A DNA stretch of 64,000 bases from Rosa chinensis (GCF_002994745.2 NC_037090.1:41316001-41380000), one strand, 5' to 3'; positions 33,351 through 45,794 are shown, numbered from the stretch's first letter. The notes: generated from the sequence alone by a model not told the origin. Numbers and translations: made by a program.

Positions 33351-34480
33351 GGACTCAAGCTCAGACTCCGTTCCGCTGAACGCCAGCTCGGAACCTCCGC
33401 TCCGCCAAACCGCAACTGCAGCTCCACTAGCCATCTCAGCAAGAAGGATTCGCTCCGCTGGCCAACCTCCGCCACACTAGCATTGATCAGATCCTCCGCT
33501 GAGCACCAGGTCAGATAGCTACAACACCGCTAGGAGACACCGGCGGCAAAACCTCCGCCAGCCACTTAGCCACCTCCGCCGGCAGGCCTCCGCTAGGCTA
33601 CACCGCCAAACAAGCTCCGCCGAGCATCACCGCTGGCCACGTCCGCTGGACTCCATCGCTGCACAGCCTCCAAGTCCCCGAGCTGAGCCTCACTGCTAGC
33701 TAGAACTCCGCTAGCTCGATTCCGCTGAACTAGCTAGCCATCACCGCTGAACTCGGAGCCTCCACCAAGCTCCAGGTCCGTCGAACTTCATCAGCGGGAA
33801 ACAAGCTCTGCCGGCCACGTTTCCGCCGAGCTCCGTCAGCGACAACCCAGTCCACCAACGGGCCTTCCGCTAGCTATCCTCAGCGGCGGCGCACCGCTGC
33901 ATCCCAGTTCAGCCGGCAAAACCTCCGCCAAGATCCTCCGCCGAGCTACAGGCCACCAACCATCACCTCTCGCACAGCTCCGCTCCGCCGAGTTTCCTCC
34001 GCTAGCCAGCTCGGCCGGCAAAGCTCCGCTGCACTCCAGCTCCATTGCACGCCAGCTCCGTTGAGCTCCAAGAACCGCCGAGCTCGGAGCCTCCGCTGGG
34101 CATGGCTCCGCTGAGTTCCGAGTCCACCAAACTCCCGAGTCTCCACCACCGCTGACCATCATCACCGCTAGCATAGCCCAGCTCCACCTACTCACCTACT
34201 CTCAGTCGGCGGCAACGGCGGAAAGCCAGTCAGCGGCACTTTCTTCCGCTGAGCTCCATCAGCTGCAACCCACCTCCGCTGACTAAGCTTTGCCGGAGCA
34301 AAATCTCCGCTGGGCAACCTCGTCCGAGCTCCTCCGCTAAGATTTACCGCTTGGGATGGACACCGCTGAGCTTCAACTCCGGACAACCTCCGCTGAGATT
34401 CTCCTCCGGGCAACCCCCGCCAAGCCTCACCACTGAGCTTTCCCGCTGTGCTCTGTTCGCTGCACTGAGCTCATCTGCAC

Positions 34481-36240
34481 TTTTGCAGCAGACCCAACTC
34501 TCATAAGTCTTTCTTATCCCTTTATTTGACTATTCACGTGCCTATGCCTTCACACAATTTGCAGAAGCATGATTAAGCGATTCAAGGCCACACATTATTC
34601 TTGCTTCTTTACACATGCTACCGAGCTACTTTAAACATATTCTTCACATATGACCCACTACCCAACCAAAGCATATGGCCAATATTCATTATCATGCATC
34701 AAAAGTACTATATGGCAGTACACTATAGCAAGTCAAGACGTCAGTGTCAATTCAAGATAGACACATGCATGAGTATTTAATAGATTACTTGTTGCCATGC
34801 AATGTTTGTAATCATTTTTTATCTCATGCATCTATGCCATGGCAAATTTAATTCATACCATACTTTAATGCTTTGTATGTGCACATGCTATACATATGAC
34901 GATACCGTGTCCATGCGCATTCATGGTAACTTCTATTGGCTGCTTGCATGTATGATCACAAGTATAGCACAAGCCTATCACTTGTCAAAGCACGTTAGTT
35001 CCTTCAAACCGTGACAAATGCATATCCAATTGTGAATGGGTATATGCCTACATGCTCATAGTAATCAAAGGTCTGCAAGATCACATGCTACACCAAGTTC
35101 CTTGTCTCAAATATGCTTCTGTCATCCATTAATATATACTAGGCATTAGCACACTTTTTGACTAATACTTGGTCATGCGGCAGTACCTTTGGAATTCTAG
35201 CATTCTAGAAATATGCATACCTCAATTGGACCACCTAGCTACGTTAGCTAATCACATGTCCATATATTGCTCACTGCACATTTCCATGTACATGTTTGGT
35301 AAGGCATTAGCTCTATTGGCCTTTGACATTTAGTATTGCCATGCCTTTACTTTTCGGCAAACTAAAGTCTGTTTTACAAACAAACTAGACCAATCAATAT
35401 CGGCTACTATGCCAATCAAAGTATATTAATTTACCATTACTGTAAATTACATTGCACCATTAGCGTCTAGATGACATTGGTATCCGGTAAATACATTTTA
35501 CAAGCACTTAACATTATTACAAAATTATCTTGTTAAGTAGGCAATCAAACATGATGCAAATTATGGATATTCATTTTACAAATCCGCATACTAATCATCC
35601 ATTTTTTGCAAGGAAATTCAATTATTTCTATCAAGCATCCAACCGCAACTACAAGTTGACGTACATTATTGGAACACTTTATCCGCCAAAGCAATGAAGC
35701 GTCATGCTTGGACAACTCCAACATGATTTGGGTACTTATATCAATGCCAACTCCAACTCACTCCAAATCGGCATAAGATAAGTAACTATATCTTACTTTT
35801 TACGCTCTCTCAATTTGAGCTAGTGCCATGCCAATGCCATGCTTTTATAACTCCTAAGCATGCCTACAACAGTTCGTGGATTTGGTAACACTTTCTAGAC
35901 CTCACATGCTAGATATGCCATGCTTCATATACCGATCTCAAATGATCTCTAAGCATGCCTACAAAAATGCAAAAATGATATTAGCATCCACATTACAAGT
36001 ACATGCTAGACACATATGCCATGCTCCTATTTAATTGCAACCCAATTAAATAAACATGGGACACAAACAAAATATTATTACTTGCTCTATGTGTTTATCA
36101 TTTTTCATACAGATACAAACTTTACGAGTCTATGTTCTACGACCAACCGCCAAGCGGTAAGGCAACGCCTCATAATGACAATGACCGCTACGCGGCATTG
36201 CAGTCAAGTTTCTCTTTCGAGAAAACAGCTAGGGACTAGT
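34481..36240. other. AT-rich, non-coding middle of the LARD-like element
   Basis: About 1.7 kb of lower-GC sequence rich in CATGC words (CATGCCATGC, AAGCATGCCTACAA repeated near 35860 and 35955). No retrotransposon domain was seen on either strand. Confidence 0.65.
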
Positions 36241-36599
36241 TAACACAGCCCACGGCAGCCATTGATCCGGCAGTTAACCCCGACGCTTGGGTATCTAAGA
36301 TTGGGCTCGCTACCCAACACCCTCTGCTCCGCGCAGTTCCCCTCATCAAACAATTTTCCGACCATACGGAGGTCTATAGCCAGGAGTGGGGGACTCCCTG
36401 GCGGGCCTAGCAGGGGCCCACCCGAAAGGGCAAAAGCGTTCGCTCCAACCAATTCTAGATGGACGACGCACTCGCACTAATTATGCCTGATATACGGCAC
36501 AAAGCTACGCTTTGGTATCAACCCGCAAGAACACCCTCCTTGACTGGGGACTTCGGGGACTTATACATACAGCCCAGCATAATTAGCAACGGCAACGCT

Positions 36600-37360
36600 C
36601 ATGCCTCAGGGCATCACCGTCGAGCTACCCGTTAATGCCTTCCCGGCACCCACGAGCTTCCGCTCATGCCTTCCCGGCAACCCTTGAGCTTCCGCTCACG
36701 AGCTTTCCGCTCATGCCTTCTCGGCACCCACGAGCTTTCCTCTCATGCCTTCCCGGCACCCACGAGCTTCCGCTCATGCCTTCCCGGCAACCCTTGAGCT
36801 TCCGCTCACGAGCTTTCCGCTCATGCCTTCTCGGCACCCACGAGCTTTCCGCTCATGCCTTCCCGGCACCCACGAGCTTCCGCTCATGCCTTCCCGGCAC
36901 CCCGAGCTTCCGCTCATGCCTTCCCGGCAACCCTTGAGCTTCCACTCACGAGCTTTCCGCTCATGCCTTCCCGGCACCCACGAGCTTCCGCTCATGCCTT
37001 CCCGGCACCCCGAGCTTCCGCTCATGCCTTCCCGGCAGCCCTTGAGCTTCCGCTCACGAGCTTTCCGCTCATGCCTTCCCGGCACCCCGAGCTTCCGCTC
37101 ATGCCTTCCCGGCACCCACGAGCTTCCGCTCACGAGCTTCGCGCTCCTGCCTTCCCGGCACCCCGAGCTTCCGCTCATGCCTTCCCGGCAACCCTTGAGC
37201 TTCCGCTCACGAGCTTTCCGCTCATGCCTTCCCGGCACCCACGAGCTTCCGCTCACGAGCTTCCGCTCATGCCTTCCCGGCAACCCCCGAGCTTCCCGCT
37301 CATGCCTTCCCGGCAACCCTGACTTTTCCTCTCATGCCTGCCCGGCAATCCTCGAGCTTT
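36600..37360 (+). repeat. about 31-bp tandem array (CATGCCTTCCCGGCACCC)
   Basis: The unit is CGCTCATGCCTTCCCGGCA then CCCACGAGCTTC, alternating with CTTGAGCTTCCGCTCACGAG. More than twenty copies of CCTTCCCGGCA are present. Long frames are open through it on both strands (219 codons at 36745-37404, 180 codons on the minus strand), but they repeat the same peptide and shift frame between copies. I therefore call it a repeat and not a gene. Confidence 0.88.
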
Positions 37361-37890
37361 ACACTCATGTCTACTCGACACACAACACGTTAATGGAACA
37401 TTGAATTCTTCTACCATCTGTCGCCCGTGACAAATTGAATTCTTTTCGCGTTCCATTAACACGAGCGACAACCAAACAAACTTAAGCGTTCACGTATTCA
37501 TCATTCACGAATTACAAACGTTTACCTTCGCAGCGCTCATACAACTTACATTTATCATATGCTCACACGACCATACGCGCTCTCGAGTTTGTACGTCATA
37601 TTTGATCGTACTCGGCGCCATTCGCATGTATACATCAACATGTATCACGCACCCCATACGTTCATATATGCCAACGCATATCATTGCAACTCACATTTGT
37701 TGCCCAATGCAACGAGCATTCTACATATGCCTGTTTTTTGTCTTTGTTGTGCAGGTTCACGAGTCCCTTCTCGCTTACGGAGTTCGGGGACTTGTAGGGG
37801 CTCCGTGCCGCCCGGTTACTTATGCTTGATGACTTCGTGGTTATAACTCCCCAATCAAGAAGCTCCTCTTACTCGGGGACTTCGGGGACT

Positions 37891-38388
37891 TGTACATACC
37901 TCCAACAATATGGAGTATTTACTACATCACCAAGCATAAGTAACACCCTATTTGAGACACCCACAAGCCATGGTGAGGCCCAACCGAGACATGCATCTTG
38001 TAGCCCTATGTTCAAGCTACGCTACGGTATCCGGAAGTCACAAATCCGACACCGGGAAGCCACCTTTCCGGCCTTGCCAAGTTGCCCTCACAAATAGGCT
38101 TTCTAGACTAGAATAGTGATTTTAGTCATCCCACATCTAAGAAAATGTAAAGGAGAAGCATTCCTTCACCTATAAAAGGAATGCCTCCTCCCACAATTCA
38201 ACACACTCCATTACACACTTTGTAATGCACTTGGGCCGCAAGGCTCGACACACTAGTATAAGCTTTCAAGTGGACGTAGTTTCCCGCAAAGGCGGGAGAT
38301 GAACCACTATACATCTTGTGTCACTCTCTCTCTCTCTCACTCTCTTTACTTATCGTTAATTAGATCCCCGCGGATCCAAGCATTAACA
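37891..38388 (+). repeat. LARD-like 3' LTR
   Basis: Same length and, by eye, same sequence as 32336-32833. It is preceded by CTCGGGGACTTCGGGGAC, a purine-rich stretch in the polypurine-tract position. Confidence 0.93.
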
Positions 38389-38456
38389 TATGTAATTTTT
38401 TACTTTTTTTGCTACAAGATTACGTCCTATTAGGAACAAAAACTCAAAACTCTATA

Positions 38457-41335
38457 TGTCACGCCCCTGATTTTTAACACAAACAAAAATCGATATATAA
38501 TCCCATAATTATACATGCGTGATCGTTCAGTCATCAATACAAATACCGGGAAACTTTTTCCCTTTAAACCAAGTACATACTGATGCCCTAAACCCACAAG
38601 GTTAATATACACTCGCTCCACAGAGTTATATATTACATAAGCTTACGAATTAAATTGTCAACAACAAAATAAAACGTAAATGCTCCTCAGAGCTCACTAC
38701 AAGCGGAAGTCTTAATAACGGTAAAGTCACAAAATTGGCTTCCTACTGTAAAGCTGCTAGCTCGCTACCTCAGTTTTTAGCCACGATTACCCTGACCTGT
38801 AGGATTTACCCCTACACCGTTTGAATGGTGCACCGGGTTGCCACACAACAAACCCGGAAAGCTTTTGAAAGCCCGTATGAGTAACTCAAATAACTCACGC
38901 AAAACACCGAATAATCCCACGCGAATCACGAGATAAACTCACACATTTAAATCAAGAAAACAACTCACACAAATCACTGGATAAACCCACACGAATCACG
39001 AGATAAACTCACACGTTTCAATTAAGAAACAACTCACACAAATCACGGGATAAACCCACACGAATCACGTGATAAACTCACACGAATCACGTTTAAATCA
39101 ATAAACAAATCACGTTTCAATCAAGAAACAACTCACACAAATCACGGGATAAATCCACACGAATCACGAGATAAACTCACACGTATCACGTTTAAATCAA
39201 TAATCAAATCACGTTTCAATCAAGAAACAACTCACACAAATCACGGGATAAACCCACACGAATCACGTTTAAATCAATAAACAAATCACGTTTCAATCAA
39301 GAAACAAAGCACGAGATTAAATCACACGAATCACATTTAAATCAATAAACAAATCACGTTTCAATCAAGAAACAAAGCACGAGATAAACTCACACGAAAC
39401 ACGTTTAAATCAATAAACAAATCACGTTTCGATCAAGAAACAAAGCACGACGGACAGACTAGAGCTCTAACTGATCGTATTCACTAACCGGCCAAAGGCG
39501 TGAATTCTCGATTTTCCCACCCACGATCACATTTTGTGATCCACGATCCTCAACTCGTAAGTCTTTGGATCCGCGGTATAAATACCAACACATTTAAAGG
39601 AGTCGTAGTGGACCCAAAATGTTACACGAATCGAAAATGAAAGATTCACTGTAATTGACCCCTATCAATTACTCCCGGTATAAGACCCATATTTAAATAA
39701 CCCACCGTGAACTAAAATGTTCCACAAATACACAAATCTCAACGCTTTTCCCAAATCTCAAAGCTTTTCAAAACAAATCGAAATCAATATTTCCACAATA
39801 ATTTGTTTTCCAAGAACCACAACCCAAAACAATAAAAAGCATCATTTCATGCATATTGTTTTCATAAATCTACAAACCCACCAAAACAAATATATTTAAC
39901 GTAAATATATATATATATATATATATATACGTAGTCATCCGCTCAGGAATGCCTGCTAATACCAACTATAGTTTGCAGTTACTAAATAACTCTAAAAAAT
40001 AAAGGTATTTAGTTCATTAATGAACCTTGTGAGATTACTCGCCTCGAAATTCCCGTTGCGTCTTCACACCATTAGACTACACAGAATGTACTCTGTCAAG
40101 CACCTAAGAAAAGTACAGCCTTGATTCAATCAATGAAACACAAGGAATAACGTTCGACACCCTAAATCGTACCAAAATTCCCAAAGTGATGCCAATTGAG
40201 GAGAAACTACATCTGAGACCACCCAATGTTTCCAGAATACTTCTACGACCGATATGTCCAAACCAAAAGTCAATCGAACACTCGGATCCTCACGGATCGA
40301 ATAAATCGAGCGGTATGAAACCATAAAAATCATAACAATTTCATACGAACTCCAAAAATTATGTATTATATATCGAAACGCTCGTATCGACGAGTAGAAG
40401 ATATATAATACCAGAAACAGTCCCTTACATGTCTGGAAAGCCGCCAGAAAGCCGCCACAAGCGGTGGCGCACCGCCGCTGGCCAAAACTCAATATTTCAC
40501 AAAATTTCCAACATCAAAGCTATTCAGCTAAGCTTGCTTGTGAATTTTCATAACTAGCTCGAAGTTAGAAAACAAGCATAAAGGGTCCAAAACTACCTTA
40601 CAACCTGTGGATTACTGTTCAATCTGAGTTGAACCAAGTTTCACGTGAATCGATCCAAAAAACCACCACAGATCGATCAAGGAGGCTCCTCTGAACTCAC
40701 CTAAGGAAACTTGAAGCCCCGCAGTCGTTGGAGATCGGAGAACCGATGGTCCAATTGCACCAAAGTTCGCCGCCTTGCTACACCGTCGCCACTGCGAATC
40801 GGTGCTAGAGGACACCACAGAGGAGAGCGCACGGTGGAGACGAACCTATTTGGAGAGTTTCACCGGTAGAGGTCCCCGGAATCTGAAATGGCGGCCAGGT
40901 CGGGTTGTTGGGTCCGGGTCGGGTCACGCGCAAAGAAGAGAGAGAACAGTGCTTATGATTTCGGGAAAAGAAAAAGTGAAACAATAAAAATAGTAAGTTT
41001 CTGAAAATGGAAACTCCTATTTATAGAACTTTCCCAAACCTTCAAATGCTCATAACTTTCACATACAAACTCCGATTTTCGCATTCCACATGTCTACGAA
41101 CTTGTATCGACGCACTCTACGACTTTCGTGAAGGAAGTTTTTAGAGAATCTCAATGTATCAAAAGTGAACCTTGAACCCCCTCCCCCCCCCCCCCCCCCC
41201 TAAATCCACACTTTTCGAATCAAAACTCGTCCGAAACACTTCCGCTCCATCCACGAGCCACGAAACCATCCAATAACAGTAAATTAGATTCCGTAAAATC
41301 CTCGAAAAATGAATACGAATTTTCGGGGCATCACA
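38457..41335 (-). repeat. family-gamma 3' LTR (2879 bp)
   Basis: On the plus strand it begins TGTCACGCCCCTGATTTTTA and ends TTCGGGGCATCACA. It holds the tandem array at 38930-39460, a (TA)n run at about 39907-39930 and a poly-C run of about 25 at 41170-41200. Confidence 0.92.
38930..39460. repeat. minisatellite in the 3' LTR, words AATCACG(T/A)...
   Basis: Alternating words AATCACGTTTAAATCAATA, AACAAATCACGTTTCAATCA and ACTCACACAAATCACGGGAT form a higher-order array. The 5' LTR has the same words but fewer copies (about 43715-43965). Confidence 0.88.
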
Positions 41336-41355
41336 TTCTACCCCCCTTAAAGAAA
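41336..41355 (-). other. polypurine tract of the gypsy element
   Basis: The minus strand reads TTAAGGGGGGTAGAA immediately before the 3' LTR start TGTGATGCC. Confidence 0.8.
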
Positions 41356-41762
41356 TTTCGTCCCGAAGTTTACACGTACCACGCCAACAAGTACGGATAA
41401 ATCTTGCTCAATCCAATTCTCATTCCTAGGCAAGAATGCCCTTCATCTCAAAATACAACTTCCCGCGATCCATAATGGATACAGGTACCCCACCTAGTAT
41501 CACAACATTATCTGCATCACAACTCAAAACTCGTCCTACCTTCTCAGAACACAAAATCATGATAAGGTCTAGCCTTGATCACCCATACATAACTCCTCAC
41601 ATGGCATATCACACAATTGAGCCATAATGAAGAAAGATACATCACACACATACTACCCTCGCCCAAAAGGAAGTCATATGCTAAAGTCTCACTAGAGACA
41701 TCAAGTAAAGCTCAACACAACGCAACACAAAACAACACCGCGGAACGAAGTACCCTATTACC
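41356..41762 (-). other. non-coding tail between gag and the 3' LTR
   Basis: No protease, reverse transcriptase or integrase motif occurs in any frame. The deletion that removed pol must lie here or at its edges. Confidence 0.6.
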
Positions 41763-42881
41763 TCACACAATGCTAGCAAGGTAAGCAAAATTAGATAAAA
41801 TACCTTCCTCCCTAGCACCTTGCTGAACAACAGCAAACACCCTCTCATTTCCCTGAGGTAGATGCCTCTGCTGGTTCCCTTGTCCCCTACCTTGTGCATG
41901 GGTACAATCTCTAGAGTAATGCCCTATCTGGCCACATTTGTAACATGACAAATTCCTCGACTTCGTGCAAAATCTGATTGCATGTCCTATCTCATTGCAA
42001 TTAAAGCATCTTGAGGGTACCACCTGCCCGACAGGTGCAACTGCTTCCCTAGTTGGCACCTGCTGATGAGTCCTCCGCCTCTTCCAGGACCCACCCTGAT
42101 TATCTGTTCCTTCACTGCTCTCAGTAATTGCCTTTCCCTTCCTTCGGGAGTCCCTCTCAGCCGACTCCTGCTCCTGGAAAGTCAGGTTCTCCTGCTCAAT
42201 GGTCATAGCCTTAGCAAAAATGAGCTCCACCGTCTTCAGTTCCAGAACAGCGACATCTCGTCGGATCGAAGCATTCAGTCCCCACTGAAACTTCATAGCT
42301 AAGCTCTCACCATCCATCTGCCTCACAAAGCGATACAACCTTGAGAACTCAGCCTCATACTCCCTCACACTCTTAGTCCCTTGGACTAACGAGATGAATT
42401 CCCTTTCCAACTGATCCCTCACTGAAGGCGGAAAGTACTTCTTCCTGAACAGTTCCACAAAACCATCCCAGGTCATGGTGGACACATCCATAACTCTCTG
42501 TGTGCCGCTCCACCATACCCGTGCATCGCCTTGGAGCATAAACGCCGCAATCTTTCTCTTCTCAACGTCGTCGCAAACGACCATCTCGAAGTAGGTCTTC
42601 ATGTTCTCGATCCATTGATATGCCAACATGTGATCCGTACCTCCCTAGAATGGGACTCCTCCCAGCCTAGAAATCTCCTTTGCCAACATTGACAAACGAG
42701 TGGGATCAGCAGCATTCACAACCTCCACAACAGGTGGAACATGCAGCTTAATATTTGATGCCTCGACATCATTCCCAAATGTCTCCTCAATAGGAGGAGG
42801 AATCCTACCTCTACCTCGGGCTTTACCCCTGCCTCTGGGTCTACCTCGACCCCTCGCTCTGCTTCCTTGAAAATCCGTCAC
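41763..42881 (-). pseudogene. Ty3/gypsy gag with one in-frame TAG
   Basis: The frame starts at 42881 with a basic Arg/Gly region (SRARGRGRPRGRGKARGRGR). TAG at 42645-42647 interrupts it after GGVPF. The same frame continues into GGTDHMLAYQWIENMKTYFE, the start of the Retrotrans_gag domain, followed by VWWSGTQRVM, TWDGFVELFRKKYFPPSVRD and TKSVREYEAEFSRLYRFV. Two zinc knuckles follow, CFNCNEIGHAIRFC and CYKCGQIGHYSRDC, both intact C-x2-C-x4-H-x4-C. The frame closes at 41763 after YLASIV. Total about 372 codons. The N-terminal stop is the only lesion seen. Gag packages the RNA and forms particles; two knuckles are typical of plant Ty3/gypsy gags. No pol follows. Confidence 0.92.
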
Positions 42882-43237
42882 CTAAAGAGCACAACAACAC
42901 GTGGTTAATACCTGTATAACTCTCAACACAAGCACAAGTCAATGCTATCATTAAATCAACCACAACACGACATCAGAGGATACAATTTCCACCCCCTACG
43001 TCAATCCCGAGTTAAATCTAAAGGTCCTCATTCCTCAAAAGACTATAACTCAAAGAACCTACACTTAAGTTCACAACTTCACTCACAGAGCAAACCAATA
43101 CTCTGATGATGCTACATTCTAACCCACAACTAATACTCCTACATACCCAATGATTATATCAATACTGAAGAGCATCAGATGGGGATGCGCTGCAGACGGG
43201 CCATCACTCGGATAGTACTGATTATCACCAAATATGT

Positions 43238-43259
43238 ACCTTACACTCTGATACCAAAC
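43238..43259 (-). other. initiator-Met primer binding site
   Basis: The minus strand reads GTTTGGTATCAGAGTGTAAG next to the 5' LTR. TGGTATCAGAG is the complement of the 3' end of the plant initiator-Met tRNA. Confidence 0.88.
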
Positions 43260-45794
43260 TATCACGCCCTTGATTTTTAACACAAATAAAAATCGATATA
43301 TTATCCCATAATTATACATGCGTCATCGTTCAGTCATCAATACAAATACCAGGAAACTTTTTCCCTTTAAACCAAGTACATACTGATGCCCTGAACCCAC
43401 AAGGTTAATATACACTTGCTCCACAGAGTCATATATTACACAAGCTTAAGAATTAAATTGTCAACAATAAAATAAAACGTAAATGCTCCTCAGAGCTCAC
43501 TACAAGCGGAAGTCTTAATAACGGTAAAATCACAAAATTGTCTTTCTACCGTAAAGCTGCTAGCTCGCTACCTCAGTTTTTAGCCACGATTACCCTGACC
43601 TGCAGGATTAACCCATACACCATTTGAATGGTGCACCGGGTTGCCACACAATAAACCTAGTAAGCTTTTGCAAGCCCGTATGAGTAACTCAAATAACTCA
43701 CGTAAAACACCGAATAATCCCACACGAATCACGAGATAAACTCACACGTTTAAATCAAGAAAACAACTTACACAAATTACGGGATAAACCCACACGTTTC
43801 AATCAAGAAACAACTCACACATATCACGGGATAAACCCACACGAATCACGTTTAAATCAATAAACAAATCACGTTTCAATCAAGAAACAAAGCACGAGAT
43901 AAACTCACACGAATCACGTTCAAATCAATAAACAAATCACTTTTCAATCAAGAAACAAAGCACGGCGGACAGACTAGAGCTCTAACTGATCGTATTCACT
44001 AACCCGGCCAAAGGCGTGAATTCCTGATTTTCCCACCCACGATCACATTTCATGATCCACGATCCTCAACTCGTAAGTCTTTGGATCCACGGTATAAATA
44101 CCAAAATATTTGAAGGAGTCGCAATGGACCCAAAATGTTACACGAATCTAAAGTGAAAGATTCCCCGTAATTGACCCCTATCAATTACTCCTGGTATAAG
44201 ACCCATATTTAAATAACCCACCGCGAACTAAAATGTTCCACAAATACACAAATCTCAACGCTTTTCAAAACAAATCGAAATCAACATTTCCACAATCATT
44301 TGTTTTCCAAAAGCCACAACCCAAAACCATAAAAAGCATCATTTCATGCATATTGTTTTCATAAATCCACAAACCCATCAAAACATATATATTTAACATA
44401 AATATATATATATACGTAGTCATCCGCTCAAGAATGCCTACTAATACCAACTATAGTTTGCAGTTATTAAATAACTCTAAAAAATAAAGGTATTTCATTC
44501 ATTAATGAACCTTGTGAGATTACTCACCTTGAAATTCCCGCTGCGTCTTCACACCACTAGACTACTTACAGAATATACTTTGTCAAGCACCTAAGAAAAG
44601 TATAGCCTTGATTCTGTCAATGAAACACAAGGAATAACGTTTGACACCCTAAATCGAACCAAAATTCCCAAATTGACGCCAATTGAGGCGAAACCACATC
44701 TGAGACCACCCAATGTCTCTAGAATACTTCTACGACCGATATGTCCTAACCAAAAGTCGATCGAACTCTCGGATCCTCACGGATCAAATAAATCGACCGG
44801 TATGAAACCGTAAAAATCATAACAATTTCATACAAACTCCAAAAATTGTGTATTATATATTGAGACGCTCGTATCGACGAGTAGAAGATATATAATACCA
44901 GAAACAGTCCCTTACATGGCCGGAATGCCACAATAGGCGGTGGCGCACCACCGCCGGCCAAAACACAATATTTCACAAAACTTCCAACATCAAAGCTATT
45001 CATCTAAGCATGCTTGTGAATTTTCATAACTAGCTCGAAATCAGAAAACAAGCATAAAGGGTCGAAAACTACCTCACAACCCGTAGATTACTGTTCAATC
45101 CGAGTTGAACCAAGTTTCACGTGAATCGATACAAACAGCCACCACAGATTGATCAAGGAGGCTCCTCTGAACTCACCCAAGGAAAGTTGAAGCCCCGCCG
45201 TCGTCGAAGATCGGAGAACTGATCGAGTCTGACTGCACCAAAGTTCGCCGCCTTGCTGGACCGTCGCCGCTGCGAATTGGTGCTAGAGGACACCACAGAG
45301 AGGAGCGCACGGTGGAGACGAACCTATCTGGAGAGTTTCACCGGTAGAGGTCACCGGAATCGGAAATGGCGGCCGGGTTGGGTTGTCGGGTCCGGGTCTG
45401 GTCACCCGCAAAGAAGAGAGAGAACAGAGCTTCTGATTTCGGGAAAGAAAAAGTGAAACAATGAAAATAGTATGTTTCCGAAAATGGAAACTCCTATTTA
45501 TAGAACTTTCTCAAAACTTCAAATGCTCATAACTTTCACATACGAACTCCGATTTTCGCGTTCTACATGTCCATGAACACGTATCGACGCACTCTACGAC
45601 TTTCGTGAAGGAAGTCTTTAGAAAATCTCAATGTATCAAAAGTGAACCTTGAACCCCCCCTAAATCCACACTTTCGAATCAAAACTCGTCCGAAACACTT
45701 CCGCTCCGTCCACGAGTCACGAAACCGTCCAATAACCCTAAATTAAATTCCGGAAAATCCTTGAAAAATAAATACGAATTTCCGGGGCATCACA
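43260..45794 (-). repeat. family-gamma 5' LTR (2535 bp)
   Basis: Colinear with 38457-41335, with many single-base differences and a shorter minisatellite, a shorter (TA)n run and a short poly-C run. The inner end reads TATCACG where the other LTR has TGTCACG. Confidence 0.92.

Larger units (their letters stand above)
32336..38388 (+). mobile_element. complete non-coding LTR retrotransposon (LARD-like)
   Basis: Two 498-bp LTRs (32336-32833 and 37891-38388) begin TGTACATACCTCCAACAATA and end CCAAGCATTAACA. The target duplication is TATGT on both sides (32331-32335 and 38389-38393). The primer site follows the left LTR at once and a purine-rich run precedes the right LTR. Nothing between them resembles gag, protease, reverse transcriptase, RNase H or integrase. 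Instead the 5-kb interior has GC-rich tandem arrays (32935-34480), an AT-rich middle (34480-36230) and a second array (36600-37360). It must have used enzymes of another element. I found no difference between the LTRs by eye, so the insertion is very recent. Orientation + follows from the primer site. Confidence 0.92.
38457..45794 (-). mobile_element. complete Ty3/gypsy element, family gamma, gag only
   Basis: LTRs lie at 38457-41335 and 43260-45794. The flanks are CTATA (38452-38456) and CTATA (45795-45799), a perfect target duplication. On the minus strand the LTR starts TGTGATGCCCCG and ends GGGCGTGACA (worn to GTGATA in the 5' LTR). Directly inside the 5' LTR is TTTGGTATCAGAGTG, an initiator-Met tRNA primer site. 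Directly before the 3' LTR is the purine tract TTAAGGGGGG. The interior is only 1.9 kb and carries a gag frame with one stop; protease, reverse transcriptase and integrase are all absent. It is thus a complete integration of an internally deleted, non-autonomous element. LTR length differs (2879 against 2535 bp), largely through a tandem array. Confidence 0.93.

Noticed and set aside
33107..33518. Overlapping long frames on both strands in the LARD-like interior
   Set aside because: Created by the 40-bp repeat and CTCCGC-rich composition; no family features.
36745..37404. 219-codon open frame as a proline/serine-rich protein gene
   Set aside because: It is a direct reading of a 31-bp array that is open in several frames on both strands; no start context or non-repetitive domain.
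37822..38097. Frame sharing a long identical peptide with 32324-32542
   Set aside because: The identity comes from the two LTRs of one retrotransposon, not from duplicated genes.
38930..39460. AATCACG repeats as CRISPR-like or centromeric satellite
   Set aside because: The array lies inside an LTR and is shared, with fewer copies, by the partner LTR; it is part of the retrotransposon.
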